From positions 1 to 64,000 of the forward strand of contig MEDY01000157.1 of NCBI GenBank assembly GCA_001724265.1: 64,000 nt of DNA. Reading direction: 5' to 3'. This DNA is from Rhizaria sp. SCN 62-66 (taxonomy: Eukaryota; Rhizaria, unplaced). The notes beneath the pieces are model-generated. The model was not told where the DNA came from and ran no database searches. It saw only the letters and a program-made list of their open reading frames with translations. The first letter of the stretch is position 1; each line of letters begins with the position of its first letter. Made by a program: the position numbers and the translations under genes. This document shows positions 56,378-64,000 of the stretch, piece after piece.

Positions 56378-59300
56378 ATGTCCGTTCCTGCCTCAACGCT
56401 GGCGCGGACGTTCACGCTTAGCGAGGTTGCGTAGCACAACACAGCGAGCGATTGCTGGATGGTCATTGATGGCCGCGTCTACGATGCGTCTACCTTTATC
56501 AATGAGCATCCTGGTGGCTCCGAGGTACGTTGTCACACTCTAACAGCAGTTCTTCGGTGCTGATCCTGACGTCGAAGTTTGATTGTCCTTGCATACGCAC
56601 AGTCCTTGTGATATCTCATCACGACAACCATCCATCGCGCAATATGTTCGACCACATATACTGTACGTTTTAATTTGATAGATCATCAAGTATCATGCAG
56701 GTAAAGACGCATCTGCAGCGTTTAACGATGTCACAAATCATGACCCGCCCCACGTCCAACGCCTCTTGGCTTCGCTCTGCATCGGTGCTCTCTCGCAACC
56801 ACAAGCCAGCAACAGCAACACAACGGCAACAAAAGAGTCCGGCATGACCGCGGCGACCTCTTCTAGTAGCGCTTTTCCAGCTAGCGGGACCGCTTGCACG
56901 TAGGCTACTGACTCGACTTCGAGCAAACAGAGTGCTGTGAACGCAACTGCTCCTGCTGATCAGGTCACAGCTGTTGAGGCTGATAACGAGGACGAGGACG
57001 AAGACGAGGACGAACCTGTGCCAAGCAGTACATCTAGCAAGTACAGCAACTACACGCGCTTTAGCAATCGCGCCAACGCGAGCAACAGCGGCAACCTCGG
57101 CAACACCGTCGGTAAGTTCTCATTTGCCGCGCCAGCGCCAATACCGCTCTCGTCTCTCTCGACCGCCAACACAAACAGCAGCAACATGACCAGCACAGGC
57201 AGTAACACCAGCGCGACGCGCGGTGGCGCCGCCGCCGTTGCTGGCGCGCGCGCGGCTCCTGTCGGCACTGCTCCCGCTCCTGCTACTGGTTCTGTTGCCG
57301 CTGTCGCTGCGCCACGTGCATTCGGCAACTCGCTCCTGCTGCCGGGTCAGCACCTCTACGTCAACCCCAGCACCAACAGCAGTAAACCCACCACAATCGG
57401 CTCGAACACTGGCGTTGCGCCCCAGGCGAGGCACGGCCAGGCCGCCGCGGACCCCCGGCAGCAGCAGTCGCAATCTCTCGAAGTCAAGCCGGGGCCGCTA
57501 GACCGCGTGATCACGTACGCCGAGCTCGAGTCCCGACCGGCGTCGCAGCCGCCGTGGATGCTGATCGACACGACGGTGTACGACCTGGACGGTTTCCTGG
57601 ATCAGCACCCCGGCGGCCGCCGCGCACTGCTGCAGTACATCAACACTGACGCCACGGTGCCGTTCCACAAGATCACCGGCCACCGCTTCCTGCCCACGCA
57701 GCGCCTGCTCCGCGAGAGGGCGATCGGCCGCATCTGCCCCGTCGAGCACGCGGCGCGCGAGGCGGCCAAGCTCAAGAATAACGCCAACGCGGCGGGCAAC
57801 GGCAGTAACAGCAGCAACAGCAATGCTGATGGCGCCGATGACGCGGAGGGTGGGCTCGTGAGGCGAGGGCTGTTGACGCTTATCGCACGCGAGGAGCGCA
57901 TGAACTGCAACAGCAATAGTCATAACAATGACAATTACGCTAGCACTGACGGTGACACTTGTAACGCGAGTCCTCGTGGTGCGAGTGATTGCGATACGCT
58001 GACGCTGCTGTTCAGGGTCGAGGGCATGGTGACCGTGGGCAGCGATGTGCCAGCCAACGCGGTGATGGACGGGTACTCAGACGACGCGTCTATGGGACTC
58101 TTAGAGGGTGACCAATGCCACGGTGGGCCATCTGTTGTTTCGACGGGTGGCTTGACCGTCCAGTCACTGCCACGACTGCCTGTTCCTGTGTTCAACGCCG
58201 CAAATGCCAATGCCACCAACGCTTGCTCAAAGCAAGAACCTATGAATGACAATAACGTTGTTACTGCTGCAGCCACCAATGCGAGCGCAGCAAGCGGCGT
58301 TGACACGACGCTTGCGTGGTTTAAGGGCGAAGAGATGCCTGAGTTCATCACGAAGACACTCCAGGAGGCCCTATTGATGTGCAAAGCTAGATCAACGCCT
58401 GTCGCTGCGTCCGCGAGTCCGGATGATGCTTCGGCGGCCACTGCTGCGACGTCAGTGCCGACGGTCAGCGAGCTTTACGGGCCGGTGACCCCGGTCAAGC
58501 TCAAGATCCCCACTGGCAAACACGTCCGGCTCTTCACCTCGGTGCTGACATCGCGACGCACGCGCGCTGCGACACTTACATCTCCTGACGGCAATGTAAG
58601 TGACTCTAACGCCAATGGAGATAGAAATGCGCTGAATGAGGGTGCCATCTCCTGTGCGTGTGACATCTATGAGGATACTGTGGAAATGACGAGCCGTGCG
58701 TACACGCCGGTGTGCGACTTCGACGGCAAGTACCTCCTCTTTGTCATCAAACGCTACTTGCCTTCCCGCAAATCAGCAACAAAGGCTCTTTCGAGCAACA
58801 CGAATCCGAACTGTGATATTACATCGGTCATGACTGCAAACTTCTCCAACTTGCAGTCGCAGTCGCATTTGCAGTCACAATCGTTTCAATCGCAGCAGCC
58901 GCAGTCGCAGGTGCCCCCCGCCGCGCGCACGGTGTCGTCCTCCCTCCACGCGCTGCCGCTGGGCGCAACTGTGTTCTGCTCGCTGGCCCCACTCGGCAGC
59001 TACACGCCGACGGCGGTGATCACGGGCCGCTACGCACGCATCGTGTGTCTGGCCGCGGGCACGGGCGTTGCGCCCCTGTACGCACTCGCGGCCCGCGTCG
59101 TCAACAACAGGTTCCGGAAGCCCGGTGCGCTCGTCTTTGTCAGCGGGCAGCGGCACTGGGGCCGCGTCGCGGCGCCCGCGAGCGGCAGCGCGGGCGGCAG
59201 CGCGAACAGCAGCAGGGGCGACGGCAACTGTGGCAATAGTGGAAAGGGGACTGTCAGCAGTAGCAGCGGAGCGAGTGGGGAGGCGACTGTGCTAGGGACA

Positions 59301-60365
59301 GATTTGGCCTTGCTTTCGCTGTGTCAGTGCGACGATTGCCGTGCACGCAACACTGCCAAGATACAGCTTCAGCAGCAACAACAGCAGGATCAAGAATATG
59401 AGCAGGGACAAACGGCCGTGCTGAGCAGTGGCGTCCGTGTACGTGCGGTTACTTCTGACGGTATAAGTGACTCTAATAATAACGATGGCCTCTGTGCGAG
59501 CACTGTTTGCTCTCGCGATGGTCCCCCCTATCGGTTTCTGCCGAGCACTTACATCACCAGCACAGCTGCTGCCGATGTACCTGCTCCTGCGCTGCCCCCT
59601 GGCCTGCAGAGCACCATGCGTCTCAAAACCTCCAACACGAGCAGTGTTTGTGCATCAGTCTTGAACGCGAACCCTTGCGCGATGGTTGATATTAACGCTG
59701 ACACCTCGACTGTAATGCGTGATCGCGCAAGCTCTAGAGGCAACGCTAGTGCAAGCTGTATTGCGAGCGATTGGGCTGCTGAGCTCAAATGCAAGGCGAG
59801 TTTTGCCAAGCTCTGGCTCCTCCACATGATCTCGCGGCCAGCGCAGCCGCTGTCTCAGAGTGGATCCAATGCGGGCGCAGGCTACATTGACCTCTCAAAG
59901 GGCGCCCCGTTCCCCTTTGACTCCCCGCGCGCGAGTGCGCTGCACGGCCGTGTGACCCCGGCGCTCGTGCGGGCGCTCTTCGCGGCTCTGAACATCGCCC
60001 CAGCCCCCACTGCTAACAGCACAACTACCTCTGGCACTGGCACGGATGTACGTTGTAGCGATACGGCAAGTTTCTCTCAGACTGTGGAGGGTGAGACTGA
60101 CCGGCTCTACAACCACACCAACTGCTGGCTGCACAGGCTCCGCGCCTCGCTCAATCTCAGTCCAAATCGCGGTGACGCCAACGCCCCCGCCTCTGCATCT
60201 GCCGCAATCTCTGCGTCTACGTCTGCGTCTGCGGTGGTCAAACCCGGTGAGGGCACGCTGGTGCTCATCTGCGGTCCGGACGCGTTTGCGCAAGAGATGG
60301 AGGCAACGGTTCGCGCGATGGGCTTCGCGCCGGAGAACCCTAACCGGACACTGTTTAAGTTCTAA
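56378..60365 (+). CDS. Double cytochrome b5 / cytochrome b5 reductase fusion with two in-frame TAGs
   Basis: Exon 1 (56378-56524) and exon 2 (56682-60365) join at phase 0 across a 157 bp intron (donor GTACGT): 1276 codons to TAA. A first cytochrome b5 domain spans residues 10-80: FTLSEVA, TAG at 19 (56432-56434), [21 protein letters not shown] with axial His44, then [13 protein letters not shown] with axial His69. A second TAG is at residue 123 (56901-56903). A second b5 domain follows ([15 protein letters not shown] 358-361, [11 protein letters not shown]). The C-terminal part is a ferredoxin-reductase module: RAYTP (721-725) for FAD, a KRY segment, [16 protein letters not shown] for NAD(P)H, and [10 protein letters not shown] with the end LFKF. 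It resembles NCB5OR-type electron carriers, but with two b5 domains and no CS domain seen. The electron acceptor is unknown. Long inserts separate the modules. Confidence 0.85.
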
Positions 60366-60780
60366 GCTGACGCCCCGTATCACAGCATCAGAGAATGCAG
60401 ACCAACTTGGTGAACGAACATATTCTTGCGTATGCAACAGCAGTGACAATTTCTCATCAATTGACATTTTGACAATCATCGTCGAATTAATAATGTTTTT
60501 TAGTTTCCTTTCTTATTTGTGATCAAACTTGTAATTTCCGTAAATAAAATGTCAAGTTAATTTCCCCCAGTCCTACTCAGAGTTGCAAATGTTTAAGGAA
60601 AAGTGTATGCTTAATGATTTCACGTAATTATCATTATCACCACGAGGTTCAATTAAATAAAAATGTAGAATTACAAAATAAAACAACATTTTCAGAGACG
60701 TAGGTAGAACGCGCGAAACAAAAACAAACCAATTGGACTTCGGTGACTCAAGCTCCGCTAACAAGAAACGCGCTAGGCCC
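60366..60780. terminator. Convergent 3' spacer, b5 fusion / YME1-like gene
   Basis: A 415 bp AT-rich spacer between convergent stops with AATAAA on the plus strand at 60543-60548. No gene is seen. Confidence 0.5.
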
Positions 60781-63187
60781 TCAGAACTCCCTGTCGAGCG
60801 GCTTGCCCTCGACGACCATGGTGATCTCCTCTAGCGTGATGGTCTCGTACTTGATCAGCCCCTCGGCGAGGCGCTCGAGCTTGTCTTTGTTGCGCGTGAT
60901 GAGCGCCTTGCTGCGGTTGTAGGAGTCGGTCAGGATCGCGCGAACCTCCTCGTCGACCTTGGCGCGCGTCTCGGTGCTCAGCCCGTCCAGGTCGCGGATC
61001 GAGCGCACGCCCACGGCCTTGCCCAGCCCGTAACTCATGACCATGCGTTGTGCCAGCGCCGTCGCCTGCTCGAAGTCACCGGACGCACCGGATGACACGT
61101 TGTCCATACCGTACATGACCTCCTCGGCGACGCGGCCGCCCATGCAGACGTCAAGGCGCGCGAGCATCTCCTTCTTGGTCATGGACACGACGTCGTCCTC
61201 GGGCAGCTGCATCACCATACCCAGCGCGTTGCCGCGCGGCATGATGGTCGCCTTGTAGATGGGCATCGCGCCCTCGGTGAAGAGTGCACAGATGGCGTGC
61301 CCGCCCTCGTGGTAGGCCGTCTTGCGCCGCACGGGCTCCGGGATGATGGCCGTCACGCGCGCCGCGCCCATGAGCATCTTGTCCTTGGCGTGCTCCAGCT
61401 CGCTCATGCTCACCGTCTCGCGGCCCAGCTGTGTCGCCAGAATCGCCGCCGAGTTCACCAGCGACTTGAGCATCGCGCCCGACGCGCCGGGGGTCGCGCG
61501 GGCAAGGATGCCCGTGTCGACGTCACCCGCAGGCTTAGTCTTGGCGATGTAGTGGTCGATGATTTGCTTGCGGCCGCGCACGTCGGGCAAGTCGAGCACG
61601 AGCTGCCGGTCAAAGCGACCGGGCCGCAGCAGCGCCTTGTCGAGCGCGTCCGAGAGGTTCGTGCTGCTTCTTGCTGCGCGCCCCGCCCACCGCGTCGATC
61701 TCGTCGATGAAGATGATACACGGCGCTTTGGCCTTGGCGACCGCAAAGAGCTCGCGGACCTTCTTGGCGCCGCTGCCGACGTACATTTCATCGAAACTGG
61801 AGCCAGAGATGAAAAAGAACGGCACGCCCGCCTCGCCCGCGACGGCCTTGGCGAGCAAGGTCTTGCCGGTGCCGGGGGGGCCGGTGAGCAGCAGGCCGCG
61901 GGGGATCTCGGCGCCCATCGAGTTGAACTTCTTGGGGTTCTTGAGAAACTCGACCAGCTCCTGCGCCTCTGCGCGCGCCTCGTCACAGCCCTTGACGTCC
62001 TCGAAGCGGACCTTGCAGTTCTCGGGCAGCACCTCGCTGGCGCCGTTCTTGCCGATGCCCGAGATGCCGCCGGGGCCGCCGGGGCCGGCGCGGACGGTGT
62101 TGTAGGCCACGGCCAGGAAGGCGACAGAGAGCAGCGAGATGATCAGGTTCAGCAGCGAACGGAAGGAGATCGGCGGCGGAGACGCGATGGTCGAGCTGTC
62201 TAAGGGGCGCACTGGGGAGCTGAGCGAGAAACCGCCGCCGTTGCTGCCGGCGCCAGCGCTCGAGCCGAACGACGCAGACGCGTTGCCGGCGCCGCCGGTG
62301 TAAGCGCCGGTGTGCGAGCCGGTGTAGGTGTTGGTGGTGGAGTGGGGGACGCCGCGGATGGAGGCGAAGTGAAGGCTCTTGGCGGTGTCGTAGAGCTCCG
62401 CCACGACGGGCGTGCGGGGGAAGGCGCCTGACTCGTAGCGGGCCAGGAACGCAGAGGTCGAGTACAAGCACAGCTCGCGGGCCAGCTCCTCCTGCAGGGC
62501 GACGTTGGTGGGGTCGGCGGCCGCGCGGCGCTCCAGGGACAGCAGCAGCGAGACGTAGGGGTCGGTGACGTTGGTGCCAATGTCAGAGTAGAAACCGCTC
62601 GCACCATGGGCACTGTTTGTGGCGTTTGTGTTGGAGATCATGGAGAAGAGACGTGTGATGGACGCAACAGTGGGCAGCGGTGGCTGGTGCTGTTGCGCGT
62701 GGTTCGAGGCTAACCCACCGCGGCGTCCACGGACCACAGACGACGAGGACGACGAAGAGGATGACACAGTGACTGTGGGGGGAGCGAGCGCTCGGGCGAG
62801 AGCGTTATTGTTAGTGGCGCTGGAGCTGGCGCGGATGCTGTTGGTCGAGTTGCCATGAGCACGGGTGCCAGCGTTAGCGCGAGCGCAGCTGCCGCTAGCA
62901 GTCGCCACAGTAGCAGTCGTCGCCGCAGAGAGAGAGAGGGCGGCGGCGGCGGGCAGCGTGATAGGGCCGATCAGGCTCGCGACGGTGGGGCTCTGGTAGG
63001 CGGCTGATGCTGACGACGCAGCGAGCAGCGACGCGCTCGCGGTCAGCATGACACTCGCAGTCGCGGTGGCGCTGGCGGGGACGTTGACGCTGGAATAGTG
63101 GAATGACGCAGCTGTCGGAGCAGAGAGAGAAAGAGACGAGGAGAGCCCGGAGGTCGCTCGAAGCAGAGCGCGACTGCGACAGAGCAT
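60781..63187 (-). CDS. YME1L: YME1-like i-AAA mitochondrial protease, broken by a missing segment and frameshift
   Basis: A membrane-bound ATP-dependent zinc protease of the mitochondrial inner membrane (FtsH/YME1 family). From ATG 63187 the N-terminus [14 protein letters not shown] looks like a transit peptide. One transmembrane helix ([19 protein letters not shown]) precedes the AAA domain with Walker A GPPGTGKT and Walker [10 protein letters not shown]. Near 61665-61680 the frame changes: before it GGARSKK, after it, in another frame, [20 protein letters not shown]. About 30 family residues between these points (the NQLLxExDGF stretch) are absent from the DNA. The rest is intact: YHEGGH zinc site, LPRG-like [20 protein letters not shown], and TGA at 60781. 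Either this copy has a deletion or the assembly lost part of the gene. The match to YME1 is strongest in KDKMLMGA and LDVCMGG. Confidence 0.85.
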
Positions 63188-63839
63188 TGCGGTGGGGTGG
63201 TCTGAGGTATGAGAGAACGTGAGCAGAGCGAACCGGTGATGAGAGGGCAGTCGGCGTGAGGGGCAGAAAGCATGTGGGCAAGAGGTGTCACAAAAAAGGT
63301 GATATCTCACCAGAACAAGAAGATATGAAAACAATAAAAAGATATAGTATCATAATACTACGATTGCCAACTATAATACTATACGAGAGCAACTGTGCGA
63401 TGGTGCGGGGTTGTATGCGAAGCTTCTGGTCTGGCCTCGCTTGTGGTGGTGGAGTTCCAGTCATCGGTCAGACAGACGTGACTGTGGGCAGGCGGTCGGC
63501 TGGGCACGCCCACGGTCAGTCGGCTTGGTGTTGGACGGCCAATACGCACTTTACTTTTGACAACTGTTTTGCACCTGGCACCCGCTCAGAATAGCGATGT
63601 AGATAATCAATCTGGATGCAATGCGCACTAGAAAATTTACCATATTCATAAAATGCTAAACCATTCATGCCTCGTCGTGATTTGTTTCGTCGAATCCGTC
63701 TCACCTGCTTGTTGTCCCAACGTTCCCCCGTCTCGCCTTCCCGCGCCCTACACGCTTCCCCAGGACTGGGTTTTCCTCCCTTTCCTCGCCAAACTCGCTT
63801 CTCCCTTCCCGCAGAAGCGTTTTATACCACTTCTTTGCA
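63188..63839. promoter_or_regulatory. Divergent promoter region, YME1-like gene / next gene
   Basis: A 652 bp spacer between divergent genes, both probably encoding mitochondrial proteins. An A/T-rich core lies at 63290-63400. It also contains the word CACGGTCA at 63511-63518, which is otherwise frequent inside coding regions of this window. No gene is recognised. Confidence 0.4.
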
Positions 63840-64000
63840 ATGTTCCGCTCCGCCCTCGCGAAGCAGTCGTGCCTTCTCGCCGGCAAGGCCTCAGCGTCTT
63901 CCAGCTCGTCGGTCGCGCTGCTCTCCGCCTTTGCCCCTGTCGCGCGCTTCTCCGCCGCCGCCGCCGCTGCCGACAGCACCGTCTCCGACGCCGCCGCCGC
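63840..64000 (+). CDS. Start of a probable mitochondrial precursor protein (partial)
   Basis: The ATG at 63840 opens 53 complete codons that run off the window. The product begins MFRSALAKQSCLLAGKASAS and continues to VARFSAAAAAADSTVSDAA. It is rich in Ser, Ala and basic residues, has no acidic residue in the first 45, and ARFS|AA resembles an R-2/R-3 processing site, all typical of a mitochondrial transit peptide. The mature protein is outside the window, so its identity is unknown. Confidence 0.6.
   Translation, partial: MFRSALAKQSCLLAGKASASSSSSVALLSAFAPVARFSAAAAAADSTVSDAAA

Noticed and set aside
58596-58645. Coding-strand GTAAGT in the b5 fusion as an intron donor
   Set aside because: The sequence after it stays in frame, is not AT-rich, and lacks a pyrimidine tract; mapped donors are GTACG.
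1-64000. CRISPR arrays, insertion sequences, rRNA genes
   Set aside because: No regularly spaced repeats, transposase-like reading frames or rRNA signatures were seen.

Overview
This window is nuclear DNA of a unicellular eukaryote (protist) whose lineage I cannot name. Evidence: spliceosomal GT-AG introns of about 120-370 bp inside typical eukaryotic genes (DNA polymerase epsilon, RAD17, a SNARE, PEX13, EFL1, mitochondrial GatB, an i-AAA protease); GC-rich coding sequence against AT-rich introns and spacers; and very long low-complexity runs of Ala, Ser, Asn, Gln and Gly. Thirteen complete or nearly complete protein genes and one gene start at the right edge were found. No tRNA, rRNA, CRISPR array or mobile element was recognised. 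The main result is that TAG behaves as a sense codon. Eleven in-frame TAG codons lie inside five genes: AASDH-like (3), DCC/DUF393-like (2), RAD17 (3), a t-SNARE (1) and a cytochrome b5/b5-reductase fusion (2). They sit in uninterrupted GC-rich frames, two of them inside conserved domains. All 13 genes whose ends are visible stop at TAA (8) or TGA (5), none at TAG. One TAG heads a run of seven Gln codons, and another falls at a position of the cytochrome b5 motif where Gln, Lys or Glu is usual, so UAG = Gln is the best reading. A second lineage trait is the 5' splice site: 14 of 16 mapped introns begin GTACG rather than GTAAG. Layout: EFL1 (minus, ribosome maturation GTPase) is divergent from POLE (plus, replicative polymerase). 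POLE converges on an AASDH-like adenylation/carrier/beta-propeller gene (minus), followed by a DCC/DUF393 membrane-anchored thiol protein (minus). A giant bZIP protein with two membrane segments (plus) converges on RAD17 (minus, checkpoint clamp loader). Next come a t-SNARE (minus) divergent from a GPx-type peroxidase (plus), then mitochondrial GatB (minus) divergent from PEX13 (plus, peroxisomal import), then a giant CH-like protein of unknown role (plus) and a double-cytochrome-b5/reductase fusion (plus). The latter converges on a YME1/FtsH-like mitochondrial protease (minus), whose sequence here is broken by a missing segment. A gene for a probable mitochondrial precursor starts at the right edge. 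The genes are unrelated housekeeping functions in alternating orientation, with shared divergent promoters and short convergent 3' spacers. They do not form one pathway. The common theme is the unusual code and splice signals.
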